Shown in pieces: positions 1-7,380 of a stretch of DNA of 20,373 bases. The notes under the pieces were generated by a model. That model was not told the origin of the DNA, searched no databases, and saw nothing but the letters and a program-made list of their open reading frames with translations. The stretch is from Zoogloeaceae bacterium. Its GTDB lineage: Bacteria; Pseudomonadota; Gammaproteobacteria; Burkholderiales; Rhodocyclaceae. The DNA is taken from assembly GCA_031259605.1 (NCBI GenBank), contig JAIRLE010000060.1:1-20373 (forward strand), given 5' to 3'. The position numbers were made by a program, and so were the translations under genes. Positions within the stretch are counted from its first letter, which is position 1. Every line of letters begins with the position of its first letter.

Positions 1-26
1 AACCCCGCCCGTAAGAAAGGCGCGAA

Positions 27-129
27 GGTTGAGACCCCGGCTGCGGCCGGCCTTTCGACCGTAGCCATTCTCGAGGGGAGTGAAATCCCTTCCCAATGGA
101 GTTGGACCGACAGCCCTGAAGGGCTGTCG
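27..129 (+). repeat. Two-hairpin dispersed repeat, copy 1
   Basis: This 103-bp stretch matches 13880-13982 with no gaps, about 84% identical by hand count. It has an imperfect 34-nt palindrome (27-60), a conserved 15-nt link (61-75, GTAGCCATTCTCGAG), a more variable spacer, and a perfect 10-bp stem with a GA loop (108-129). Read as plus-strand RNA, three of the five non-Watson-Crick positions in the first palindrome are G-U pairs. The second stem differs from the other copy by a paired A-T to G-C change. An AATTTTTGCTT stretch follows. It lies beyond the 3' end of the ACP-like gene, on the opposite strand. I do not recognise the family. Confidence 0.8.
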
Positions 130-215
130 CTAATTTTTGCTTTGTCCGGCCTTTCGAGAAAAACGGAATCAATGGATGATGCCCCGCCGCAGCCGTCCGC
201 AGGACGCCCGTTGCA

Positions 216-893
216 TCAACCCATGCCGAGATCGTCGACGAAGCGTGAATGTTCGCGGATTTTTTCAGCCGGAAGGTTCGTCACCCGGGAAACGAGGCGA
301 ATGACATCCTTCAGGACAGCCTCGCGCGTGGGCCAGGCGACATCGCGCATGACGACATAGGGAAGCAGTGATCCGACCGTCCCATGCGTTTCGGGCAGCA
401 GGCTTCCCATTCTGCGCGTCAGGAAGGCGATCAGCAAAAACGCGCAGAATGCCGCGGACAATGTCGTCATGAAACCTGCCTGCGCGAACCACAGACAAAG
501 AGCCAGCGCGACGGGAATGCCGAAGATGACGCCGCCGACGAAGTGCGGCGTATGCCGCAACCGGGGGAATCGCCGGTTGCCGAGGATCGTTTCCAGTTCG
601 AGGGTCGTTTCCAGTTTTTGCCAGTTATCCCGCAGATTGTCTTTCCAGAGATCGTCGAGCCTTGTCGCGGGATGGATATTTTTCCGCGGGATGCCGAAGG
701 TTCGCATCAATACCGAGCGCATCCGATAAAAGCCTGCCTGGGAGCGGCACGGCGCATTCGCGTCCAGGCGGATGCGGATCACATAATCTGCCACGTCGCC
801 GGGCGTATGCATGTTTACCGCGTCGCTGTCATTGATTTCAATCCCGAACCAGTCTTCCACATCCAAAACCAACTCGACGGTGTCCAGTCCCAT
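216..893 (-). CDS. Membrane protein with acyl-carrier-like N- and C-terminal segments
   Basis: A 225-residue protein. The start at 893 is chosen because GGAGG lies 8 bases upstream; longer in-frame starts lack one. Residues 1-40 resemble an acyl carrier protein from helix II onward (GLDTVELVLDVEDWFGIEI). The last 35 residues resemble the beginning of an acyl carrier protein (helix I to FVDDLG). The phosphopantetheine serine of the usual DSL motif would fall at the break and is absent. A middle block around 52-100 has a family-like pattern (FGIPRKNIHPATRLDDLW), and residues 119-158 form two hydrophobic, probably membrane-spanning, segments. The gene lies 156 bases downstream of iscX on the same strand. 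Its function is unknown. A role in lipid or acyl-chain handling at the membrane is only a guess from the fold resemblance. Confidence 0.7.
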   Translation of the reverse strand: MGLDTVELVLDVEDWFGIEINDSDAVNMHTPGDVADYVIRIRLDANAPCRSQAGFYRMRSVLMRTFGIPRKNIHPATRLDDLWKDNLRDNWQKLETTLELETILGNRRFPRLRHTPHFVGGVIFGIPVALALCLWFAQAGFMTTLSAAFCAFLLIAFLTRRMGSLLPETHGTVGSLLPYVVMRDVAWPTREAVLKDVIRLVSRVTNLPAEKIREHSRFVDDLGMG

Positions 894-1049
894 GATGCGC
901 GCCTCCATGTCCAGTATGCCCGCCAGCATAGAACGGCGCATTGCCATTGTCAAAAACCGTCCTGCAAAAGGGGCAATCAATCTTCAGCAACGTGAATGGA
1001 TAGCGCGCGCAAAATTGGCGGTTCCGTCCGGCAAACCGGAAATGTCCGT

Positions 1050-1244
1050 TCACCATTCATCCATCCATGCCTGCTGGACGGCCTCCAGGATTTTTTCGCC
1101 GCAATGGGCCGGGTCGTCATTGAAATCGGGCAGGGAGAGTATCCGGTTACGCAGGTCGACGAAGTTGATCCGCGACGGGTCTTGCCGCGGATAGGCGTCG
1201 GCCAGCGCGCGGGCGATGGCGTGTATGTCGCTCCATTGTGTCAT
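1050..1244 (-). CDS. iscX: IscX, small iron-sulfur cluster assembly protein
   Basis: A 64-residue acidic protein, close to the 66 residues of the E. coli homologue. It shows the family pattern: W-x-D-I near the start, LADAYP, RF/NFVDLRNRILSLPDF-like central helices, and a C-terminal ILEAVQQAWMDE. In known systems IscX binds the cysteine desulfurase IscS and iron, and modulates cluster assembly in the cytosol. AAGGAG lies 7 bases before the ATG. It is the last gene of hscA-fdx-iscX, with only 14 bases between fdx and its start, which is the standard order for the distal half of isc operons. The identification is firm from sequence and context. Confidence 0.93.
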   Translation of the reverse strand: MTQWSDIHAIARALADAYPRQDPSRINFVDLRNRILSLPDFNDDPAHCGEKILEAVQQAWMDEW

Positions 1245-1258
1245 GTGGCGCTCCTTTT

Positions 1259-1594
1259 TCAGCGCTCGCGCGCCAGATTGATGCTGTAGCGGGGAATCTC
1301 CACCGTCAGCGGCGCGTCGGCGACAATGACCTGGCAGGCCAGGCGCGAACAGGTTTCCAGTCCCCAGGCCTTGTCCAGCATGTCTTCTTCCAGCTCGTCG
1401 GCGGCTGCCAGCGCGTCGAATCCTTCGCGCACGATGACATGGCAGGTGGCGCAGGCGCAGGATTGAGCGCAGGCGTGTTCAATCTCGATGCCGTGCGCCA
1501 GCAGGGCATTGCAGAGGGACTGCCCCTTTTCGGCCTCGACCACCGCGCCTTGCGGACAGATTTCCACGTGCGGCAGCACCGTGACGCGCGTCAT
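1259..1594 (-). CDS. fdx: ISC-type [2Fe-2S] ferredoxin
   Basis: A 111-residue adrenodoxin-type ferredoxin. Cysteines at 42, 48, 51 and 87 occupy the cluster-ligand positions known for E. coli Fdx, and the extra cysteine at 46 is also typical. In the family this protein supplies electrons to IscS/IscU for cluster assembly in the cytosol. The ATG overlaps the hscA stop by four bases (ATGA), so translation is probably coupled to hscA. iscX follows 14 bases downstream. Length, motif spacing and neighbours all agree, and nothing unusual is seen. Confidence 0.96.
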   Translation of the reverse strand: MTRVTVLPHVEICPQGAVVEAEKGQSLCNALLAHGIEIEHACAQSCACATCHVIVREGFDALAAADELEEDMLDKAWGLETCSRLACQVIVADAPLTVEIPRYSINLARER

Positions 1595-3474
1595 TTCAGC
1601 GGTTCCTCCTGTTCCAGATCCGCCAGCGTGCGTCCGGTCAACGCTTGCCGGAGGCTTTTATCCATGCGTCGACGGGCAAACTCCTGAGTGACGGCGGCAA
1701 GTTCATCCATGCCCAGCATAATCTGATGCCGATTGTCGCCCAGAATCAGGGGTTGCAGATGCGCAACCGCCGCTTCGACGGTGGCGAGTTCATCCGGATT
1801 CAGCAGGCGCGCGTCTTCCTTCAGCGCGGCCTCCGTCGCTTCAATCAGGCGCTGCGCCTCGACCTGGGTTTCCTTCAGGGCGCGCCGCCGGGCGTCGTCA
1901 CGCGCGTGGACCTGGGAATCCCTCAGCATGGCGACAATCTCGTCGTCGGAAAGCCCATAGGACGGCTTGACGTCGATGCCCGCCTCCACGCCGGTAGTCT
2001 GTTCCACCGCCGAAACCGAGAGCAGGCCATCGGCATCCACCTGGAAGGTGACGCGAATGCGCGCCGCGCCCGCCGCCATCGGCGGAATGCCCTTCAACTC
2101 GAAACGCGCCAGGCTGCGGCAATCCGCCACCAATTCCCGCTCGCCTTGCAGCACATGGATGACCATTGCGCTTTGGCCGTCGCGGAAGGTGGTGAATTCC
2201 TGCGCGCGCGCAACTGGAATGGTCGCGTTGCGGGGAATGATTTTTTCCACCAGTCCGCCCATTGTCTCCAGACCCAGCGACAGCGGGATCACGTCCAGCA
2301 ATAACCAGTCGTCACGGCCGCTTTCGTTGCCCGCCAGAAGATTGGCCTGGATTGCCGCGCCCAGGGCCACCACCTTGTCCGGGTCCAGATTGTTCAGCGG
2401 TTCGCGCCCGAAAAAATCCGCCACGGCATGCTGTACCTGCGGCATCCGCGTCGAGCCGCCGACCATGACCACGCCCTTGATGTCCGCCGCGCGCAACGCC
2501 GCGTCGCGCAGGGCGCGCTTGACGGCTCGCAGGGTCTTCTCCAGCAGATTTCGGGTGATGCGGGCAAAAGTGGCGGCATCCAGCGTCAGATCAAGCGTGT
2601 TGCCATTCATGAGCCTGACCGTGATGGGCGCTTTTTCGTGATGACTCAAGAATTCCTTGGCTTCGCGCGCGCGCGTCATGACGCGCTGCGCGTCTTCCGC
2701 CGACAGTGGCGGCAAATGGGCTTCTTCCAGCACCCAGCAAAAGATGCGCTGGTCGAAATCGTCGCCGCCCAGCGCGGAATCGCCTCCGGTCGCCAGCACC
2801 TCGAATGCGCCGCGCGTCAGTTTAAGAATGGAAATATCGAAAGTGCCGCCGCCCAGATCGTAAATGGCATAAACCCCCTCGCTGGCGTTATCCAGTCCAT
2901 AGGCAATGGCGGCGGCAGTGGGTTCGTTCAACAGACGCAGCACGTTCATGCCGGCCAGACGGGCGGCGTCACGAGTGGCCTGGCGTTGGGCGTCATCGAA
3001 ATAGGCGGGCACGGTAATCACCGCGCCGACCAGCGCGCCGCCCAGATGCGCCTCGGCGCACGCGCGCGCCGCCTTGAGAATTTCGGCGGAAATTTCCACC
3101 GGGCTTTTTTCGCCCGCGCAGGTTTTTATCCGCACCATGCCTGGAGCGTCGACAAAATCATAGGGCATGGATTCCACGTGCGCGATGTCCTGCCGTCCGC
3201 GCCCCATGAACCGCTTGACGGACATCACGGTATTGCGCGGGTCTTCCATGCGCCCGCGCAGAGCGGCATAACCCGTTTCCACCGCGCCGTCGGCGCGATA
3301 ACGCACCACGGAAGGCAATAGCGGCCTTCCCTCAGCGTCATTCAACACCAATGCCATGCCGTTTTTTACCGTCGCCGCCAGCGTATGTGTCGTTCCCAGG
3401 TCTATGCCCACCGCCAGACGGTGTTGATGCGGCGCTTCCGCCGCGCCCGGTTCGGAAATCTGAAAAAGGGCCAT
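1591..3474 (-). CDS. hscA: HscA, Hsp70-type chaperone for Fe-S cluster transfer
   Basis: A 627-residue DnaK-family ATPase, close to the 616 residues of E. coli HscA. The nucleotide-binding domain shows the phosphate-1 motif VGIDLGTTHT near residue 23, NEPTAAAIAYG, the phosphate-2 motif YDLGGGTFDISIL and the adenosine motif VGGSTRMPQV. The substrate-binding domain follows. Placement before fdx and iscX separates it from DnaK. The known role is ATP-dependent release of the cluster from IscU, with HscB as J-protein partner. hscB is not in this window; the gene 30 bases upstream is hisC. A GAGGAT ribosome-binding site precedes the ATG. The closeness to hisC suggests one transcript. Confidence 0.95.
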   Translation of the reverse strand: MALFQISEPGAAEAPHQHRLAVGIDLGTTHTLAATVKNGMALVLNDAEGRPLLPSVVRYRADGAVETGYAALRGRMEDPRNTVMSVKRFMGRGRQDIAHVESMPYDFVDAPGMVRIKTCAGEKSPVEISAEILKAARACAEAHLGGALVGAVITVPAYFDDAQRQATRDAARLAGMNVLRLLNEPTAAAIAYGLDNASEGVYAIYDLGGGTFDISILKLTRGAFEVLATGGDSALGGDDFDQRIFCWVLEEAHLPPLSAEDAQRVMTRAREAKEFLSHHEKAPITVRLMNGNTLDLTLDAATFARITRNLLEKTLRAVKRALRDAALRAADIKGVVMVGGSTRMPQVQHAVADFFGREPLNNLDPDKVVALGAAIQANLLAGNESGRDDWLLLDVIPLSLGLETMGGLVEKIIPRNATIPVARAQEFTTFRDGQSAMVIHVLQGERELVADCRSLARFELKGIPPMAAGAARIRVTFQVDADGLLSVSAVEQTTGVEAGIDVKPSYGLSDDEIVAMLRDSQVHARDDARRRALKETQVEAQRLIEATEAALKEDARLLNPDELATVEAAVAHLQPLILGDNRHQIMLGMDELAAVTQEFARRRMDKSLRQALTGRTLADLEQEEPLK

Positions 3475-3504
3475 GCCGCTTATCCTCTGTTGCGGGAATG
3501 TCGT

Positions 3505-4650
3505 TTATGTTGTTTCCCGACGTAGCGCCTTGCCCAACGCTTCCAGAAAGCGGGCGTTTTCGGCGGCTGTGCCGATAGTGACGCGCAGCCATTCCGCCAT
3601 CTGGTAGCTCGCGAGCGGACGCACGATCACGCCCTGGCGCAGGAGGCTTCGATGGATATCCGCTGCCGCGCCGCTCTCTTGCGCCGCCTGAAAGGCGATG
3701 AAGTTGCCGCGCGCGGGGATGTATTGCAGATGCAGGCATTCCAGCCCAGCCCTGATCTCCGCCATGCCGACGCGGTTGCTGGCGTGGCTTTGGGCAAGGA
3801 ATTCATGATCTTCCAGCGCGGCTATCGCGCCCGCGAGCGCCAGATTGTTGCAATTGAAAGGTTGGCGCACACGGTTCATCAGGTCGGCCACTGGCGCGGC
3901 GGCAATGCCATAGCCGATTCTCAGTCCCGCCATGCCGTATATCTTGGAAAACGTGCGGCAGACGATGAGATTGGGAAATTCATCCAGCCAGCGCACGGCG
4001 TCGTATCGCTCGTCGGACTCCAGATAGTCGGTGTAGGCTTCGTCCAGAACGACAACGACACGCGCGGGCACATCCGCAAGGAAGGCGCGCAGTTCTGCCG
4101 CGGAAAGAAAGGTGCCGGTGGGATTGTTGGGATTGGCAATCCAGACAACATGGGTGTCGGCGCGGATGGCGGCGCGCATGGCGACAAGATCATGTCCGTA
4201 ATGTCTTGCCGACACACTGATGGTCTCGCCGCCCGCCGACAGTGTGGCGATGGGATATACGGCAAACGCGTATTGCGCGGCGACGGCGGAGCGTCCGCTA
4301 TCGAGAAACACGCGCGCAACGAGATCGAGCACATCGTTGGAACCGTTGCCCAGCACGATCTGGCTCGCCGCCACGCCATGCCGCGCCGCCAGCGCCACCG
4401 TCAGCGCGAAGGGGTCGGGATAGCGTTCGCCGCCATCCAGCGCCGCCAGCATCGCCGCCTTCGCCCTGGGGCTCATGCCCAAAGGATTTTCATTGGAAGC
4501 CAGTTTGACAATGGATTCAACCGCCAATCCAAACTCACGCGCCAACTCGGTGATGGGTTTGCCGGGCTGGTAGGCGGAAATGGCGCGAATGTGAGAAAGC
4601 GAAGCGTGTACAGGAAGCGCGCCATCATGGGAAGGGTTTTGCTGCGACAT
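3505..4650 (-). CDS. hisC: Histidinol-phosphate aminotransferase (HisC2-like)
   Basis: A fold-type I PLP aminotransferase, 381 residues from the ATG at 4650. Seen in the sequence: SNENPLG (52-58), NPNNPTG (173-179), LDEAYTDY (202-209), the PLP lysine in TFSK (K236) and the following RIGYG. The early IRAISAYQPGKPITELARE matches the HisC group that often sits beside pheA and can act on aromatic 2-oxo acids as well as histidinol phosphate; the exact substrate cannot be told here. The frame is open to a GTG at 4698, but a TAGAAT hexamer on the minus strand (4689-4694) would put transcription start below it, so I prefer the ATG. No clear ribosome-binding site is visible. hscA begins 30 bases downstream. 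Confidence 0.9.
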   Translation of the reverse strand: MSQQNPSHDGALPVHASLSHIRAISAYQPGKPITELAREFGLAVESIVKLASNENPLGMSPRAKAAMLAALDGGERYPDPFALTVALAARHGVAASQIVLGNGSNDVLDLVARVFLDSGRSAVAAQYAFAVYPIATLSAGGETISVSARHYGHDLVAMRAAIRADTHVVWIANPNNPTGTFLSAAELRAFLADVPARVVVVLDEAYTDYLESDERYDAVRWLDEFPNLIVCRTFSKIYGMAGLRIGYGIAAAPVADLMNRVRQPFNCNNLALAGAIAALEDHEFLAQSHASNRVGMAEIRAGLECLHLQYIPARGNFIAFQAAQESGAAADIHRSLLRQGVIVRPLASYQMAEWLRVTIGTAAENARFLEALGKALRRETT

Positions 4651-4721
4651 GAGAATTTTTGACGTGGATTGAGGTTTCAAGCCTCGGAATTCTAGCACGC
4701 CAGGCAGGTTGCGCTTCCCGC

Positions 4722-4770
4722 TTTCCCCTCACCCGCTTTGTGGGAGAAGGTGGCCGAAGGCCGGGAGAGG
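4722..4770. repeat. CTCCC/GGGAG palindromic repeat (REP-like)
   Basis: TTTCCCCTC, a CCCGC-TTT-GTGGG hairpin, a GGCC-GAA-GGCC hairpin, then GGGAGAGG. The same design is found at 9668-9723 with better pairing. Palindromes of this type are common between genes in proteobacteria. The outer arms that flank the copies at 7134 and 9642 are not seen here. Confidence 0.7.
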
Positions 4771-4907
4771 TGGCCGCCCTCTTGTCGCTCCTTGCTCCGA
4801 TCATACATGATTTTATGCCTTGGCCATGACCGGCGCGAGGATCGGAACCCGCGTTCGCCCGCAGACCTGCCGGCGATTCTGATTTGCAAGGCGCCTCCAC
4901 TTTTTCC

Positions 4908-4943
4908 TTGACAAAATGTTCTCCGCCATTCAGACTGATTGAA
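4908..4943 (+). promoter_or_regulatory. Promoter and possible operator of the Cys/MarR unit
   Basis: A perfect TTGACA (4908-4913) is followed after 17 bases by a weak -10 candidate CAGACT (4931-4936). An interrupted palindrome, TTCA-N7-TGAA (4929-4943), covers the -10. This is where a MarR-type repressor could act on its own operon. The -35 is clear; the -10 and the operator are inferred. Confidence 0.45.
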
Positions 4944-4989
4944 AAGGTACCTTTTTATTTTCCCAAAAACCATTTCAAGGAGTCCAGTC

Positions 4990-5253
4990 ATGCTTTCCCG
5001 TCTTTGGTCACATCTGCAATCTCGCGTCCGCGCCCATGAGGAGGCTGGACGACATGGGCGTTTTGCCCATGAACGCTTCATGCCGCCTGTCTGCGCCGGA
5101 GGAGATGCCGTGCTCGCGCCCGTCGCCTCTGCCATGCCGGCGCGCTGCCCGTTGTGCGACAAGGATTGCGCGCTGGACGCGCCTCGTTGCAAGCATGGCG
5201 CGGCATTCGTGCAATTCCTTCGGGGCGCGCGCGGTGGAGCGCGCCATGTCTGA
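4990..5253 (+). CDS. Small cysteine-motif protein coupled to a MarR regulator
   Basis: An 87-residue protein. AAGGAG stands 8 bases before the ATG at 4990, which makes this start much better than the upstream ATG at 4939. The notable feature is C53-x2-C56-x3-C60-x6-C67 (CPLCDKDC...RCKHG), a plausible zinc or Fe-S site; C35 stands apart. The first 30 residues are basic, with several histidines. The stop overlaps the next gene's ATG (ATG at 5246, stop at 5251-5253), so the two are probably translationally coupled. I recall similar cysteine motifs beside MarR regulators in anaerobes but cannot confirm it here. The function is unknown; metal or redox sensing together with the regulator is an inference. 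Confidence 0.65.
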   Translation: MLSRLWSHLQSRVRAHEEAGRHGRFAHERFMPPVCAGGDAVLAPVASAMPARCPLCDKDCALDAPRCKHGAAFVQFLRGARGGARHV

Positions 5254-5788
5254 AGCGATGGATAACGAACAATTGCTTCAGCTCTTCCGCCGCGCCGCCA
5301 AACAGATGGCGCACAGCCATCACCACGGCGCTTCTGCGGATTCGCGCGCGCGCCATGCGCACGACCGGAACCGGCATGATCATGGACGGCGGCCTGGCGG
5401 CGATCCGACCGGTCATGCGCAAGGACACATCCTGTTCGTCCTGGAAGAACAGGGCGACATGAACCAGCGGCAACTGTTGGAATTGCTCCATATCCGTTCC
5501 GCTTCCCTGAGCGAACTCTTGTTTAAGCTGGAAAAAAACGGCTTGATCCTCCGGCAACGTGACGCGCGGGACAAACGCAACTATCGCCTCTCCCTGACCG
5601 AATCCGGTCGCGCCATGCTGGACGGGCATCGCCAGCGCCGACGGGAAACCGCGGATATCCTTTTTTCCGCGCTGGACGAAACGGAACGCGCATCCCTGTC
5701 CGCCTTGCTGACCCGCCTGCTCACCCTTTGGGAGGCGGAAGAAATGCCGCGCGGCAAAGGACGAGGACAAATCCGATCCGCGCCCTGA
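5246..5788 (+). CDS. MarR-family regulator with a histidine-rich segment
   Basis: A 180-residue regulator. GGAG lies 7 bases before this ATG; the frame is open further upstream, but that part overlaps the preceding gene. Residues 61-135 carry a winged helix-turn-helix: a first helix (HILFVLEEQG), MNQRQLLELLHIRSASLSELLFKLEKNGLI as the recognition region, and the wing RQRDARDKRNYRLSLTESG. Between residues 23 and 61 there are ten histidines (for example HSHHH, HDHG), unlike ordinary MarR proteins and suggestive of metal binding. Helices at 145-165 would complete the dimer interface. It runs convergently towards pheA. The effector and targets are unknown, and autoregulation is possible through the palindrome at 4929-4943. 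Confidence 0.85.
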   Translation: MSEAMDNEQLLQLFRRAAKQMAHSHHHGASADSRARHAHDRNRHDHGRRPGGDPTGHAQGHILFVLEEQGDMNQRQLLELLHIRSASLSELLFKLEKNGLILRQRDARDKRNYRLSLTESGRAMLDGHRQRRRETADILFSALDETERASLSALLTRLLTLWEAEEMPRGKGRGQIRSAP

Positions 5789-5803
5789 CGCCCGAAGACC
5801 TCG

Positions 5804-5920
5804 GAACCTGTTCATTCCTGCAGGGGCGCTTCCGTGACCGCCACCGGGAAATGCTGCGGCAGGGGCGGGCGGCTACAATGGTCGTTTCTGCCCTCATCTG
5901 CGGATGAGGGGAGAAGGAAA
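5804..5920. repeat. Partial palindromic element between the MarR gene and pheA
   Basis: GAACCTGTTCAT (5804-5815) matches the left arm of the element at 14861. A perfect 8-bp stem, CCCTCATC/GATGAGGG (5891-5910), follows, and GGGGAGAAGGAAA (5908-5920) recurs at 15018-15030. The right outer arm is missing, so this looks like a decayed or shortened copy. It lies in the gap between two convergent genes; without a T-run it is a poor intrinsic terminator. Confidence 0.55.
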
Positions 5921-5955
5921 GTCGAACATTTCAGCGAGGCTTGACGAATAGACGC

Positions 5956-7056
5956 TCAATACACGGCCACCGGATAAGACCCCAGCACTTTCAGGTACGC
6001 CGCCCGTTCCGCCAGCAACGCCAGCGCGGCGGCGACAGAGGGCGAGCGGCGATGGCCTTCCACATCCACGTAATAGACGTATTCCCACAGTCCCTGCCGC
6101 GCCGGACGCGATTCCAGACGGGTCATGGAAACGCCTTTTTCCGCCAGCGGCTGCAACAGGTCGTGCAGGGAACCGGAAGCATTGGGCGCGGACATGATGA
6201 GCGAAGTCTTGTCCTTGCCGGAAATCTCCGCGTCATGCCGCCCCAGCACCACGAAGCGCGTGGTGTTGTTGGGATCGTCTTCCACATTGGCGGCGAGCTT
6301 TGCCAGTTGGTAGCGTTCTCCCGCCGCTTCGCCCGCGATGGCGGCGGCGTCCGCTTCCTCCGCCGCCATCTGCGCGGCAAAGGCGTTGCTGGCAACGTTG
6401 ATGCGCTGGGCATGCGGCAGCATGTGATTTAGCCATTCATGGCATTGCGCCAGTGATTGCGCGTGCGCATAGACCTTTTTTACGGAGGCCAGATCGGCGG
6501 CATGGGAAAGCAGATTCTGGTGTATGCGCACCACCACTTCGCCGCAAATCTGCAAGGAGGTGGAAAAGAGCAGATCCAGCGTGCGCCCGACCGCGCCCTC
6601 GGTGGAATTTTCCAGCGGCGCGACCGCGTATTCCGCGTGGCCTGCCTCCACTTCCCGGAACACTTCATCGATGGAAGCAAAGGGCAACAGACGCGCGGCG
6701 TGCCCAAACTGCTTGACGGCGGCGGATTCGGAGAAAGTGCCCGGAGGGCCAAGAAAGGCCACCGCCAGCGGCTCTTCCAGCGAAAGGCAGGCGGACATCA
6801 CCTCGCGGAAGAAAACGGTCACGCTTTCATCCGGCAGCGGCCCCGCGTTCAGTTCCTGCAAGCGCCGCAACACCTCCGCTTCTCGCGCAGGCCGGTAATG
6901 GCTCGCCGCCGCTGTCGCATTCGCCCCGCCATGCCGCGCCTTGATGACGCCCACCTGTTGCGCGCAACGCGCCCGCCGGTTCAAGAGCGCCAGCAATTGC
7001 GCGTCAATGTCGTCAATCTCCCGGCGCACCGCCGCCAGTTCTTGCTTATGCTCCAT
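5956..7056 (-). CDS. pheA: Bifunctional chorismate mutase / prephenate dehydratase
   Basis: A 366-residue P-protein, with three parts in order. An AroQ-type chorismate mutase domain (about 1-90) shows IDDIDAQLLALLNRRA. The prephenate dehydratase domain (about 97-275) starts at VAFLGPPGTFSE, contains PLENSTEGAV, and has the catalytic TRF as NNTTRFVVL. A C-terminal ACT domain (about 285-360) has NASGSLHDLL and ESRP, the phenylalanine-binding motifs behind feedback inhibition. It converts chorismate through prephenate to phenylpyruvate in the cytosol. In many proteobacteria the order is pheA then hisC; here hisC lies on the same strand but a plus-strand two-gene unit sits between them. The ribosome-binding site is weak. 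Confidence 0.96.
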   Translation of the reverse strand: MEHKQELAAVRREIDDIDAQLLALLNRRARCAQQVGVIKARHGGANATAAASHYRPAREAEVLRRLQELNAGPLPDESVTVFFREVMSACLSLEEPLAVAFLGPPGTFSESAAVKQFGHAARLLPFASIDEVFREVEAGHAEYAVAPLENSTEGAVGRTLDLLFSTSLQICGEVVVRIHQNLLSHAADLASVKKVYAHAQSLAQCHEWLNHMLPHAQRINVASNAFAAQMAAEEADAAAIAGEAAGERYQLAKLAANVEDDPNNTTRFVVLGRHDAEISGKDKTSLIMSAPNASGSLHDLLQPLAEKGVSMTRLESRPARQGLWEYVYYVDVEGHRRSPSVAAALALLAERAAYLKVLGSYPVAVY

Positions 7057-7380
7057 TCATGGAAACCCGTGTTTTTGAAGTGCCAAATCATAACATGCGC
7101 GCCGCTGGCGAAACGCCATGAAACGCAAGACTCCAGGGCGATTGCATGAATGCCGTCACAGTATCTTCAGTTCGCGCCACCCTTTCCCGCAAGCGGACGA
7201 GGGTAAAATCCGCGTCGGCGCTTGCCTTTCTCTCTCCCGCATGGCGGGAGAGCGTGTTCCAAAGGAACGGGAGAGGGAGCGTTTCATACGCGGCAAAAAC
7301 CTCAAACCCGCATATACCGTGCCTGAAACCGAGGAAAGATAGTGCGATTGCCCTGCCGCGCCCGCCCGTTTGCAAAGCTC
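7057..7380. other. Gap between pheA and the groES promoter
   Basis: The gap between divergent pheA and groES is 458 bp in all. This left part has no supported gene. It is dominated by the nested palindrome at 7134-7355. No clear minus-strand promoter for pheA was recognised. Confidence 0.6.
7134..7355. repeat. Nested palindromic element, long version
   Basis: The outer arms are CAGGGCGATTGCATGAAT (7134-7151) and the inverted TGCGATTGCCCTG (7343-7355), the same arms as in the element at 9642-9747. Inside are a 9-bp stem CTCTCCCGC-ATG-GCGGGAGAG (7232-7252), a 5-bp GTTCC-AAA-GGAAC hairpin (7256-7268) and GGGAGAGGG. About 70-80 bp of additional DNA lies between the arms and the core on each side. 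Confidence 0.65.

Larger units (their letters stand above)
4651..4989. other. Gap between hisC and the Cys/MarR unit
   Basis: This 339-bp stretch between divergent genes has no convincing coding frame. It holds, from left to right, a small GAGG/CCTC hairpin and a TAGAAT hexamer on the hisC side, the CTCCC/GGGAG palindrome at 4722-4770, about 130 bp with no feature I recognise, and the promoter and operator candidates of the plus-strand unit from 4908. Confidence 0.7.

Noticed and set aside
4692..5253. Minus-strand frames in the hisC upstream gap
   Set aside because: They run through the palindromic repeat and oppose the Cys/MarR unit, and lack ribosome-binding sites and family resemblance.
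5891..5910. CCCTCATC/GATGAGGG hairpin as a terminator for the MarR gene or pheA
   Set aside because: No T-run follows on either strand, and the sequence fits the palindromic repeat family better.
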